From Lepas anatifera (lineage: Eukaryota; Arthropoda; Thecostraca; Lepadidae), in contig JAOTON010000971.1 of NCBI GenBank assembly GCA_034440635.1, forward strand, positions 1,116,001 to 1,180,000: a stretch of 64,000 bases of DNA. The letters are read 5' to 3'. The notes beneath the pieces are model-generated. The model was not told the origin of the DNA, ran no database searches, and saw only the letters and a program-made list of their open reading frames with translations. The position numbers were made by a program, and so were the translations under genes. This document shows positions 24,745 through 36,138 of this stretch, piece after piece; position 1 is the stretch's first letter; the number at the start of each line of letters is the position of its first letter.

Positions 24745-25435
24745 CCAGTCGCCGGGTGATCACTCTCGTGCTTTGTCTGTATACGGATCACCACTCTGTG
24801 CTCTGTCTATCCTCAGGCTACCACTCCCGTCCTCTGTCTGTCTTCGGACTACCACTCTCGTGCTCTGTCTGTCTCAAGCGACCACTCTCGTGCTCTGCTT
24901 ATATAGGTACGGGTCACTTTCTGTGCTCTGTCTGTCTCCGGGCGACCACTCCCGTGCTCTGTCTGTCTCCTGGCTACCACTCTGTGCTCTGTCTGTCTCC
25001 GGGCAACCACTCCTGTGCTCTGTCTGTCTCCTGGGTACCACTCCGTGCTCTGTCTGTCTCCTGGGTACCACTCCGTGCTCTGTCTGTCTCGGGCAACCAC
25101 TCCTGTGCTCTGCATGTATACGGGTCACCTCTCTGTGCTCTGTTTGTCTCCGGGCGACCACTCCCGTGCTCTGTCTGTCTCCGGACGACCACTCCCGTGC
25201 TCTGTCTGTCTCCTGGCTACCACTCCGTGCTCTGCTTGTCTCCGGGCTACCACTCCCGTGCTCTGCCTGTATACGGGTCACCTCTCTGTGCTCTGTCTGT
25301 CTCCGGGCTACCACTCCCGTGCTCTGCCTGTATACGGGTCACCTCTCTGTGCTCTGTCTGTCTCCGGGCAACCACTCCTGTGTTCTGCCTGTCTGAGGGC
25401 CAACTCCCGTGCTCTGCCTGTCATCGGGGTGCTGC
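24745..25435 (+). repeat. Minisatellite, about 31-bp unit
   Basis: About 22 copies of ACCACTCCCGTGCTCTGTCT plus GTCTCCGGGCG, with a variant carrying TATACGGGTCACCTC at regular intervals. The sequence before the putative acceptor at 25526 (ACCACTAAGCTCTGCCCTCC) resembles the unit. The long open frames on both strands are products of the repeat. Confidence 0.9.
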
Positions 25436-25526
25436 GCCCCTTCCTGCTACCCGGGGGTCATCTTTGGCCGCACTGCCTGGCTGTGTGGCAGCGCCGAGTG
25501 CCACCACTAAGCTCTGCCCTCCACAG

Positions 25527-25571
25527 CCCTGCTGGAGTCCCAACGGCCGCCACAGCCGACCGTTGTCCGAG
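25527..25571 (+). CDS. Possible 45-nt micro-exon next to a minisatellite
   Basis: The acceptor CTCTGCCCTCCACAG and the donor CCGAG|GTAGGC bracket 15 open codons (PCWSPNGRHSRPLSE). It could belong to the same unidentified + strand gene as the exon at 29.6 kb. The main support is the upstream minisatellite, whose units resemble the sequence just before this acceptor, as at other exons in the window. Weak on its own. Confidence 0.2.
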
Positions 25572-26185
25572 GTAGGCGCGGTCGCCGGGAGTGCAGAGGC
25601 ACGGCCAGGTCAGGCACCGAGTATACGGAGGTCTCGTTTTGAACAGAAGACAACAACATGATTCCAGGGAGAGTCAGAATCTGTGAAAAGGGGCGGAGCT
25701 TCTGTGCGTTGTGAAAGTTTTGAACCAGAATTTTATTACATCAGGTACTCAGTAAACATTTGAGCCATACAAAATTGAAACAAGATCGCAAGGTAACGTC
25801 CGAGAAGAAAAACAGACTGCGGCATCTGTGGGCGATAGGCAGAGGCAGTGGGCCTGTGGCCTGGGTACGAGACACTGGTATGCAGTACTACTCGGCGGCA
25901 GAGCCGAGGCCAGAGACGCCGCTGCAAAACCGGTTTCAGACACTGTTGCCGGCGTTTAAAGACCACCCGGCCCTGCGCACGTCTTCGCACAAGTTGGCCG
26001 CCACCGGAGATGGATGCTGCGACCCTGACGACGCACGCGGCCCGCTCACAAGCGCGTCGGTCTGGAACTGTGCCATCTACGCAGCGACTTACACATTGCA
26101 GAGAAAATAGGGGCAGGCTTGGCAGAAAGGAAAGAGCAATAAACCGTTCAATTGCGTGATAAGGTTTCCACGTGGGTGTCATCAT

Positions 26186-26490
26186 GGGCGTCAAAAACGA
26201 AGGGGGGAGTGGAGGAACGCGTCCTCCAACTAACCAGTCAGGGGGAGCCCCCTTCAAAAATTTTGGGGATTCAACCCAAGTTTTTTTTGTTTTTAATCCT
26301 TTTGCCTGTGTGGAGCAACACAATACACATCTTATACCTGTGTATAAATGTATGTTGAAGCGCATCGTCGTTAGCGTTTTCAAAGACAGCCTATTTGATC
26401 GAAATTCGCCTCCTACCTCGTCATCACCAATCCGGGATATGTCCCTCTCCCCCCCAAGTAAAAATGTTGTGGCGACACTCCTGGGTGTCA
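26186..26490 (+). repeat. Dispersed repeat starting GGGCGTCAAAA, + copy
   Basis: Starts GGGCGTCAAAAACGAAGGGG and ends GTGGCGACACTCCTGGGTG. The internal stretch GCGCATCGTCGTTAGCGTTT is shared with the inverted copy at 27.82-28.1 kb and with a partial copy at 30.24-30.39 kb. Probably a non-autonomous DNA element. The 251-codon minus frame crossing it is a product of the repeat. Confidence 0.55.
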
Positions 26491-26743
26491 TACAGACGTC
26501 AGCTTCCTCTCCTGGGCGAAGACAAAAGGCAAGCCTCCCAGGACACGCTTGAGCGGCGAATTAAGTTCTACCGGAAGATATAGAGCTAAGCTTATTTTTG
26601 TGGAATATGTATGTATAAAACGACTATTTTCGAAAGTTATCGATTTTACCTACCCCTCCCTCTATTGGATTTCTTCCACCAGTTTTTGGGGAAAATGTCC
26701 ATCACTGAGGCCTTGATAACAAAGCGCTTAAAAGATCTATTAA

Positions 26744-27768
26744 CCCTCGCCCCACCGGGGGCCATCGATGGCCCCCCTAAGGTTTTTCCGGGATAGCAGA
26801 AAAACGACGAGGCGCAGCACCGCGTTTGAGGGCTCTACCTCTCACTGCATCATTTTCCCATCATCCCTGAAATTTTTTACCCCGGGTCACGTAAGGTCAG
26901 GTCACCAGACGAGGTCAACCAAGGTCACCTCACTTCACCTTTAGAGCTCTGTAAGAGCTACATTTCAAAGTCGATTGATTTGAAACTTCCTACACTTCAT
27001 GACCCCTCCAGGGTCTACAAGGTGTATATCTGGGATTTTTCGATTTCGTGCCCTGAGGTCAGATCACGAGGCGACCTCTCCCATTGGAAAAGCATGGGGA
27101 AAAGCTATTTCATGATATAAAAGCCACAAAAATGATTGCAAATACTCAGAATGCTCAGAACAACGTTTTTGGACACCCTTTCACGGATCCCAGGGGTCAT
27201 ATTTGCCCTTTGACCTTTCCAAGGTCATCCAAGGTCACCAGAGGTCAAAAACAGTATTTTGACAATAACTTTTGACCTAATTGAGCTAGAGCAGTGAAAC
27301 AAACACCATCGTGTTTGTCTTGTCACTGGCTTTCATTTGATATACGGCAAGGTCACTTTTTGACCTTTCGTGACCTCAGGTCATATTAGGTCACGAGGTG
27401 ACCTCTGGCGGTCAAACCACTGGCGGGAGGTCTTTACGTTCCACATAGCAGAAAAAGTACTGGCAATTTGCTATCAAATGTACTTTACCAGGCCTCAATA
27501 GCTCTAATGACATAAGAGTTATGCCCAGTTTGCTTAATCATTGCATATTTTAGTGAAAATAGCCGATCTTGACCTAATTTGACCTCTGGAGGTCAAACCA
27601 TTGACCTGAGCACTAAAACATGCGAAGTAATTTCTTACTGAATTCACGCGAACTTTCTATTGCACTTTGCAGATTTGCGCTAACGCCCATATTTTCGGAG
27701 TTAGAGGGGGGCCATCGATGGCCCCCCGGTGGGGCGAAGGTGGCGCCGGACCCCCGGTGGGGCGCGGG
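26744..27768. mobile_element. 1,025-bp TTAA-flanked element, CCC...GGG termini
   Basis: The left end CCCTCGCCCCACCGGGGG and right end CCCCCGGTGGGGCGCGGG are inverted, and both sides abut TTAA (26740-26743 and 27769-27772). This is the end structure of piggyBac-type elements. A subterminal palindrome GGGCCATCGATGGCCC occurs at both ends. The interior holds about a dozen TGACC/GGTCA motifs. No transposase frame. Confidence 0.75.
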
Positions 27769-27822
27769 TTAAAGGGGGCTGTAAGGCTCGCTATAAAGCC
27801 GTGGGAGCTGAGGCACCCTGAA

Positions 27823-28100
27823 ACCCAGGGGCGTCGCCACGGAATTTTTACTGGGGGAATGGACCCCGGACCAGCGACGACCGAGGAGGGAGGGGGGGGC
27901 TGAGAGACAAATTTTGAAATTGTTGACTGCATATGAAACACTAACGACGATGCGCTTCACCAAAACATTTCTGTGGATTCATGCAGGTAGCAGGGATAAA
28001 ATTTAAAAAAATTCAGTCAAGGTTTAAATTTATTTTTGGTGGACGTTCCCTTGATTCGCGAGTAGGGGGCACGGCCCTCCCTTCGCTTTTGACGCCCGCG
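27823..28100 (-). repeat. Same dispersed repeat, inverted copy
   Basis: Reads in reverse GGGCGTCAAAAGCGAAGG to GTGGCGACGCCCCTGGGT. It lies about 50 bp beyond the right end of the TTAA element at 26.7 kb, opposite the + copy on the other side. Confidence 0.55.
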
Positions 28101-28148
28101 CACACACCGAGGCTTTGATAATATGGATCCGTAGAGTATCACCCTTAA

Positions 28149-28598
28149 AGGGAATGTGGCACCTTGGTCGAATCCTGGAATTTAGTGTAATTAGGCGAAC
28201 TTTTAGCCGAACATAATGAAACCACTCATTATTTCGCTGAAAAGTGTACAATAAGCTCAATATTTTGATTTGTAAAATACTCCTCTAGGAAAAGAAATAA
28301 ATGTCTGCCTGTGGATGATGTCATGATCTGGCAACCACTACCATACTCGAAACTCTTCAAGGGCTTCGATTGGCTGATGCTCATAGTGACGTCAGCCTAT
28401 GTCGTCACACCAATAGCCATGACAACTGTGGCCTGCTGCTAGGGGTACATGAGGGGTACATTGCAGGTAGGTTTTAGCTTTTTTCTACGGAAATTTCGAG
28501 TTCCAAGACAAATGATATATTGAGTACCGGGTTTTCCGACTTGCTTTACAACTTGGCTATCTCAGTTAAAATCACGTTATGAAGGTGCCACATTCCCT
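28149..28598. mobile_element. 450-bp TTAA MITE, copy 1
   Basis: The terminal inverted repeat AGGGAATGTGGCACCTT is mirrored as AAGGTGCCACATTCCCT. Both ends abut TTAA (28145-28148 and 28599-28602). The interior aligns throughout with the copy at 52453-52901, including the stretch CTGGCAACCACTACCATAC. No open frame of note. TTAA specificity fits piggyBac-type mobilisation. Confidence 0.8.
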
Positions 28599-29633
28599 TT
28601 AAGAATTTAAACAGATTCAGACGACTGCATTCTATCCAGTGGTCCGCTAATGAGGTAGGCAGACCCGACGATATGCGACCTAGAAAGTGCAGTTCCCACG
28701 CCGTCCGGCTGCTCGGCGTGGAGCGGGTACCGGCGGCTGGTGCTGGTGCGTCGGCGTCGGCGGCGGCTCGGAGGGCGGTGGCGTTGGCGCGTGACAAGAG
28801 AAGCCGGCGGCGCCATCGCATGACGACTGAGGCGAGAAGCCACAGACACGAGCGCACGGCTTAGGAAGCCAGAGACACGACTGCGAGCCTGGAAACCGAA
28901 ATGATCCTCTGGGGCGCTCACGCCTGTCATCGGCAACACCGCAAAACACAGCAGCTCACACGTCCGCTGCCGCGCCTCAGTGGTTCCCAGGAGAAGAGGG
29001 GCGGGCTCCTGTTTCTTCAAACACGCCCAAGGTGTCACACGAATGCCCCTGCGAGGTCTTCTCACTAATCCGCAAAACGGATTATTCAAGCTTCTCGCCG
29101 TTGATGCTTCATCTCTGAGCGTGGTGTCGTAGTGTGGTGGGGAGTGAGAATAGTATTGCCGACCTGAAATGCACGCAATATCCCTGTCGCACCGAGGTTG
29201 CCGATGCAGCACGGTTGCAATGTTGCAAAATTTGGCTCGAGCTTCATTGGATTCTGCTCTGCATCACAGTGAAGTTTACATGTTCAGAATAACAGAGATA
29301 AAAGGAATACTGATTGTTTGGTGTTCTGATGGTCTCTTACTCTACGGGAGACGTCTTCGGGGAAATATGATTTAGCAGAACTGCTTATGTCCAGTGTCAT
29401 CTCACTTCTTCCTTTTTTGTTATTGTTGCAATTAGTTTTTCTTTTAATGGGCGAAACATGACGATCACTTCAGCTAAAGAATACATTGGAACCCTTTTCT
29501 GTCGTTTTTTGAAATATCCTCACAAATATTTCCACATTGTTTTTGCAGACCCTCTTCATAACTCCCAAGAACAAACCGGATATGAATACGTCAGATTACG
29601 CCGACAGTATTTAGCCTGGTTTGTTTGTTGCAG

Positions 29634-29752
29634 CACAATACTTCTCTTCGCACCTGGTCAATGTAGGCACACCGAACCCAAAAAAGAAGAAGTATGAGAG
29701 GCTCAAGCGATGCCACAGAAGAGCGGGCCGGGAAGCGACACGAGCCTACCCG
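29634..29752 (+). CDS. Isolated internal coding exon, unidentified gene
   Basis: The acceptor GGTTTGTTTGTTGCAG is strong and the donor is TACCCG|GTAAGA. The 119-nt frame between them is fully open and reads QYFSSHLVNVGTPNPKKKK, then YERLKRCHRRAGREATRAYP. It starts with two bases of a split codon and ends in phase 0. Composition is strongly basic, with a KKKK-containing patch. I do not recognise the protein, and flanking exons were not found. The sense of the splice signals puts the gene on the + strand, between the membrane-protein gene and ABHD8. Confidence 0.45.
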
Positions 29753-30239
29753 GTAAGAGCCTTCATCCAGGCCAATTAGAGAGAGTTACTGGGGTGTTCG
29801 AGGCCGTCGAAACCATTGACGCGTCGGTCGATTTGACCCAGAGCCGTTTTTGTGCGTGTGCGTGGCAGTGTTTTTTGTGCGCTGCGGCCGCCGCTAACGG
29901 CCCGTCAGACGACCTCCGTCTGCCGATACAGGGCTTATGGACGACAGCGCCAGCGGCCGCCAACTGGTACAACTGGCGTTTTATACCGCCTGCTCTGCTT
30001 GAGGAAAATGGGCCGCCGGCAGATGGTTGCTTGTGCGTGCCTGGTTTTGCAGGTCATCAGGTGCATGCGCCGCAGAGGAGGTGAGGACTTTTCTCCAGTG
30101 AGTTCATTCAGAGGCTGATGGCTGCTCTCACGGATGTTAAAAGCAGGGGGAGGGGATGTGTCCTTCCAATTCCCGGACACCACCAACAGCTTTGGACCTA
30201 GACCTATCCTTTTTGTAATATCCTCCTATTGCCCGCGTG

Positions 30240-30388
30240 GACCTACGTCAATATGTTCATAAAGTGCATGGTCGTTAGCTTTTTCAAAGACAGTCAATAT
30301 GTTCAAAATTTTTCTCTCAGCCTCTCCCACGTCCGCGGTCTGTTCCCCAGTAAAAAGTCAGCGACAACGCCCCTGGCTGTTCTTTTTG
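30240..30388 (+). repeat. Same dispersed repeat, partial copy
   Basis: GTCGTTAGCTTTTTCAAAGA, CCCAGTAAAAAG and GCGACAACGCCCCTGG correspond to the 3' half of the repeat at 26.2 kb. Confidence 0.45.
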
Positions 30389-33144
30389 AAAATAATAAAA
30401 TATATTTAGCTCTGCGTTTTTATTCGAAATCCTCCTGCTCTTGTGCTTTTCCATAAACCCCAACGTAGATAAGTCTTGTGACCTTCCAAAAAATATACCT
30501 ACGAGGGCTGTTCTTCACTTCATTAGGGCTCCAATCAATTATGTAGCGCACACCTTAGGCCAAATATTTGCCTTCCCTTCCTTATATAACTTTTTGACAT
30601 GGTAGTAGAAAATGCATTTCTTTGGCCCTTTCACTCCTTTTAAGTTTTTAGATCAGGTTTGCCGCCATTAATAAATAATGCATTTTGATCATTGGTTTAT
30701 TGCTTTCAGGTAAATTTTGGTACTTTGGGCTGTTTTCGTCTCCAAACGTCAAAACGACACGAGCCTGAAATACAAACGTAAGATTATCCTGATCTAGCAT
30801 TCTGCGCGTGGTACCTATGTCTATATAACTTACCATCATCTTTCTGCCCGAACATATTTTCGAGGGAAAATCGGCGACTTATTCAGCATCGGGTGACAGG
30901 TGCGTTATCTCTCTACGGACAACAGGTTTGTCCTCAGTGGGCGCTTCTGGGGGATAGCTTTACTCCAAGCTTGCGCCTTCGTCTCGCAAAATATACAATT
31001 GTCGCAAGCTTGGTAGCATGACCAGGCTCTTGTGGTTATTTTCACCATTGCACATTAAGTTGAACTCCATACCTATGCTAATAATACACATATTTTGCAG
31101 GACGAGTGACGAATACACTACGATACATATTTGAAATATATTGCCGTGGTCTTTCATAGAAATTAAAAATGGGTATCTACGCCATGCCTCAGTATTTATG
31201 TGACGTATCATCTATCGCTATTTTTGGTGAAAAATCAATATTGGAGGTCTTTCTATAAGTAGATGACAACTTCTTTCGATGCTGTTACCATAAATGGATT
31301 TTCTAATAATTTAGACGTCAGGGGTGAGCAAACGCAAATAAATTAGTCCCGTCGAGAGGAACAAGCGGAAAATAAAGGGTGACCATGAAAAACCCGTGAC
31401 CTCAGCTCAGTTCCCTGCGGTCCAGCGTTGAGCTTTTTCTACTGCAGTGGACACGTTTTCGGTCCAGCATGCACCTTACCTATTTCATTCTATTTGGTTT
31501 TGTCTTTGGCTTCATTTGGGGGAAGCATGCAGAAGTTAAGGCTCATATTTGAGCCTTAACTCAACGTCTTAATGTGAACGCCGAGGTCCGGAGGGGGTGG
31601 CACGTGCAGCGGCTCCGACTGGAAAGGAGTGCTAGACTGGTGGCAGCTGTCCCTAACGCCGGAAACCTCGATCACGGCACCCGCAGCCGGCTGTCCCGTC
31701 GCCGCAACACCGGCTCCTTCGCCACAACGGCCCAACACTCAGGAATGAAGCGCACGTGCTCCCTCTCTCCATCAAGGTCAAGGAACACCACTGCATCTGC
31801 GGGACTGATGCAGGGACCGATAGGAGTTAGCCGCTTCTGGCAGGAGCTTCAGAGCAGACCGGCGCGTGATCTGACGTCACGTGTGGCACGTGCTTTGTCA
31901 TCAGCGGCCGGAGTCGAGTTTATGTGGGCGTGGTGACATATAGCCAGTCTTGACAGCTCAAGTCAAGGTCTAATCAGAACCACTTACTAAAAGCGTACTG
32001 CTCTGTCATTGGGATGTACCAGTCAAACCTGAACAGCTTATAATTATCTAGCGGACGCTCTGCTATAAGCGCTCTAATATGTAAGCATCGATAGGCGAAT
32101 GACGTGATGACTGAACAAATAAGCACTCCTCCAGCCAGAGGAAGGAGGTATACAAAAGCCCATCGATGTAGTTTTAGTGGCTAAGTGTACAAAGCACCAC
32201 CAATGCTTGTGTCCATTTTCATCCACACTTACTTGTGTGGACTCGGCCACGGATATCATCGGACAGGGTCTCACAGGGTCCCGGGCGACGGGCCAGGCAG
32301 GGGAATCCACTGCGCCCCTGACATTTTAGAAAAAATTATCCACAAATTTTGAACGGAAGGTTTTGAACTTAACTGCTAGTAGAAATCCTGAATGCTTGTT
32401 CGTTTCATTTGAATTTGACGAGCAACAAGACGGATTCCAGTAAAAGCTTAAGCCAATGCTATAAAATGCCAATAAACAACCACTTAAATACGATGCGTCG
32501 TAAAATACAGCCCCAAACACTTCTATCAATAGAACCAAAGCAAGTGCGCTGTAAAAGATGCTGATAAAATGAACTTTCTTCTAAGACATACTAGCTACAA
32601 ACCTAGAACATGCTGACATGGATACTTACCTAAACTGCCTGTGCAGGCAGCTGCTTAATGCGTGCGCGCTTCTGAGCCTGAGGCACGCAGCCACTAAGGT
32701 ATTAAAAACACTGAAGCACGGCAGAACAGACCACGCTTAGCCGTGTTCACTCTAACGGCCCGTCCAGCAGGGGTCGTGTCATTGCGCGAGCGTATCGGGA
32801 CGGCACATGCAGTGGAAAGCTCCCGACCAGTAGGGCGGAGTCAGTCTTGGCGGAACACATGAATGGATGAATTTTGTATATACACAAAATATATTGAATT
32901 CTTCTTTCGACCAGGTTCATCTTTTAAAATATAGCATGAATTAAAAATAATCTGCTGTATTTTTTCCAGCCTGCTTATAGGTGGGTCTTGGCATCTCCTC
33001 CCAAGATGGTACAACCGTATTCCAGTCTCGGTTGCCAAAATACCTACGTGTGCACATGCTGTCAAGATTGGTGCTGGTTTGGAATTTTGATACCAATCCC
33101 CCACTGGTTGGCATATCTGGAGGGACCTTATACATAAATACATA

Positions 33145-33187
33145 GATACTTAGATACATACATACATACATGCATACATACATGTAT
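33145..33187. repeat. (ATAC)n microsatellite
   Basis: A run of ATACATAC and GCATACAT units, about 40 bp long, inside the decayed retrotransposon. Confidence 0.85.
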
Positions 33188-33482
33188 TTCATCAAAAGCG
33201 AAACAAAAAAATCACTCGAATATCTATATTGGCGCAAAAGCAGAACTATATGCCAGAATCGAGGTGCCTTTTGAGTTTAGCCCGAATCTTAAGCTGAAGC
33301 GTAGCCTGGACGTGCCGTGTCATCTTCCAGCCAAGTGCCCTGTTCGCCTTACTGATAACCTGGTCAAGGTGGTTCCCGAATGCTAGTTTGGAATCTGGCC
33401 ACACTTCAAGGCCTCTCACGGAAGCAACTTTCTTCCAGGGAAATATTTCAAATCTTGTAGGTGGCCAGGACTTGGTGCTGCC

Positions 33483-33790
33483 CAGTGGCGGATCTAGCCG
33501 GTTGGTTTGGGAGGGGCAACCAAGTCGAAAGCAAAAAAAAACGTCGCGCAGTGAAAATTGCGCTTTGCCTTTTCGGTAGGATTTTGGGAACTGGGACGAA
33601 AGCAAAAAACGTCACGGGGTGAAAATATGGCTCACTACATTTTTAATCAGCCCCATATTTGTGAACTTTCTATTCTGTTTGAGTTGGTTGGCCAAATTTT
33701 GACAGCTAAAAGGAGTCGGGGAAAAGGGGTCGTCGCTTTGGGGGCAAAACGTTTTGCCGGTTTTCCGTTTGGGGGCTTTTCCCGCCACTG
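33483..33790. mobile_element. hAT-type MITE, 308 bp
   Basis: It begins CAGTGGCGGATC and ends CCGCCACTG, an inverted terminal repeat. It is flanked on both sides by the 8-bp direct repeat GTGCTGCC (33475-33482 and 33791-33798), the duplication length of hAT transposition. It has no coding capacity. It is inserted in the decayed retrotransposon at 32.9-34.5 kb. Confidence 0.8.
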
Positions 33791-36138
33791 GTGCTGCCTT
33801 AGTGCCATCGTGAATGATTTTCACTTTTCCGGATTACGTTGACGCTTCCAAATAATATGGTCATTCAGCCAAAGCATTAAGGTAAGCTTGAAGAAGCCCG
33901 GTGTCCGTTAAAGAGGTGATCTGATGACAGAGTTTACTTTGTCGGCGAATAGGTGATAATTCGGCTTGGTTTTGGAAGGATGACAAACAGGGCAAAAAAG
34001 CAAAGGTGATAAAAGCTTACCTTCATTCCAGAGCCCACATGCGTAAAATCGGAAAAAAAATCACAATTGCTCGTTAGTTGCGCTTCACCAGATAACAAGA
34101 GACAATCGAGAGCCAAGTCGGTCACTTTGTACAAACTCTTGAGCGTATGGATAAACGGCTTATGTGTCGCTCTGGAGCGCCGTTGTGTAACCCGTGTATA
34201 CGACGTTCGTTTGAATCTTAGAGTACACGGAATCTCACTCCTTTTTATTAGGGAAACAAAATTTGTATCACAAGACTTGCGTTGGAACAAAACCATGCTG
34301 TTTTCGAGCCAAAACTGGAAGGAAATATGCTAAAAGGGCATCACGCATACAGCATTTTATTAATTTTTTAAACAGCGGGTTGAACGAGATTGCGCGATAG
34401 TTCGAGGCTGATTTCTGAGATCCCTTTTCTTGTAACAGGACACTGTTTGCCTCCGTTCACCTGCTTGGGACCAGGAACACGAACTAGGCGCACATTGATT
34501 GTTTTCACGTGGGTTAATGACCTTTTTCAGCTCCACTTTGCAAAAGTGGAAAAGTTCTGCACCAGTTTTGCCCTGCCGGAAATTAAAAGGTTTCAGACTA
34601 AGATATATTTGACTCGTCTATCTAGAAATGTTAATTTTATTTGCAAACTTCACTACAACGAATATATTTTGAGGTTTCGTCCTTTTCAAAGTTATCCACG
34701 GTTATCCCCGGAAACTTTCAGCCCTTTCGCCCTGGCTTCAAGCATAGGGCTAGGAATCTCCCTCGCTAATCTGTGCCTTAGGTGGATTCGAGGCGCAAAG
34801 AGGACAGGCGTCCACTCTCCCCATGGAATACCCGGCGCCCCCTCGCTGCGGTCGGTGCCCGTCAAAACGTCATTACCCACTGCCCAATAAAAAAGAAATA
34901 GCAGAGATCCCACGATCCAGTTTGGAGTCCCCTGATAAGTCACACTCCCAGCCCAAAATCGTACACTTCCATCAAAGATGCACTGCCGGTCAGAAATCCT
35001 AAATCCGCCTATGATTCATAACTGTGACTGGAAATATTTGTTCAACTCCGATACTTCTCTCTGCATACGCAGCAACGACGTCACTACGTCCACGTTCAGA
35101 ATGATGGGGGTCAGTGATATAAAAACAAATAATGTAATTACCTAGAAAATCAAAATTGCCACTGCGTCTCCCATTGCCTTGGGATCTTAAGCTTTTTGAA
35201 AGACCTTATGATGTTGTAATAATTCTGCTTTTATGGATGCTCGTAGGATTGGCTGCCCGACGGAATGGAAACTGTTGATGATCTTTAATTTTCAGCGGCC
35301 TCCCTCGAGCTCACATAAATAATATGTATGACATCGTGTTAAGCCGGGTTATCACTGAGATAGTTATTTGCGGCTGATGGCGCGCCAAGCGTCGGCCCGC
35401 TTATCTACAGCCCGAGTTATCATTGAGGGTGAGAGGTGAAGGCTCGATAGATATTTTCCTCTTTGGACCGAAAAGTTCACTCCTGGACGGGGTCAGGGAA
35501 GACCGGGATCGAAGTCTAAGCTGACGTAGGTACCTATATCGGCACTGCTGAATGCCGGCTTTTTTCCTCGAAGCAAGGTTAATCAGCGCATGCAACAGAA
35601 CCATGCGGTCGCTAATGAGTAGCCTGTGATAAAAATGCCGACGATGTAAGGCCAGCTCAACAAATCACAGGCGGGTGACGGATGTGATAAAGAGACAAAA
35701 AATCAACAGCCGGCTTTTCCGATAGCCTTGCATTGCAAATGGGTACCGCGCGAACGGCTCTGACAAACACCGTGGATAAAGTCCGGCTGTTGCTGGCCGG
35801 ACATGAACTCTGACCTTCCTCCACTGAGTACACTGTCAAAACCGGGGGTTAACTGTCAAGCTGGCTCTTTTCCGTTCAGCTGGCGATTATACGTACAGGC
35901 CACTATACTCAGTTCTGGTTGCATAAGAATATACACACTCTTATCACGAGCAAGAAACAAGTGCAAACTAAAAGAAACAAGTTTTTTTCGCAAAGGTTAA
36001 ACCATGTTTTGCACTCACAAAATTCATACCTTCCAGTCGTAACTAGACCTAAAGAAGGATGGAATTTTGGGAGAGTATGACCGTACAGTGTTTGAAACTG
36101 GGGCGCATTGTATTTGACCCCAGATAAATATACTTTAA

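Larger units (their letters stand above)
28603..32929. other. Mostly non-coding, around the isolated exon
   Basis: GC-rich islands at 28.64-28.98 and 31.57-31.94 kb have overlapping open frames on both strands without recognisable domains. The region from 30.4 to 31.5 kb is AT-rich. Only the exon at 29.63-29.75 kb has convincing splice sites. Confidence 0.4.
32930..34500 (-). mobile_element. Decayed non-LTR retrotransposon, interrupted by a MITE
   Basis: Minus-strand RT pieces appear in the correct order from high to low coordinates: SASNYRAISFNPLF (about 34.4 kb), KQHGFVP and SCDTNFVSLI (34.3), CDFFSDF (34.07), NPEK and KIIHDGTK (33.83), HLDQVISKANRALGW (33.3) and SRLEKIQQIIF (32.97). Stops and frame changes are frequent. 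The 33483-33790 MITE sits inside it. SKANRALG and the GGDAKTH block resemble the element at 45.7 kb, so both may belong to one family. No intact frame remains. Confidence 0.65.

Noticed and set aside
24632..25661. Cys/Leu-rich 254- and 301-codon frames (+) and their minus counterparts
   Set aside because: They run through a 31-bp minisatellite; because 31 is not a multiple of three, the same motif cycles through all frames. Not a gene.
25736..26491. 251-codon minus frame
   Set aside because: Half lies in a dispersed repeat, with no domain and no conserved-looking segment.
28607..29212. 201-codon minus frame in a GC-rich island
   Set aside because: Arg-rich, no domain, and its last part runs towards the MITE. 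Overlapping frames are open on both strands, as expected of CpG-rich DNA.
31574..31936. Gene in the 31.6-kb GC-rich island
   Set aside because: Two + frames and one - frame are all partly open and none has convincing splice sites or motifs.
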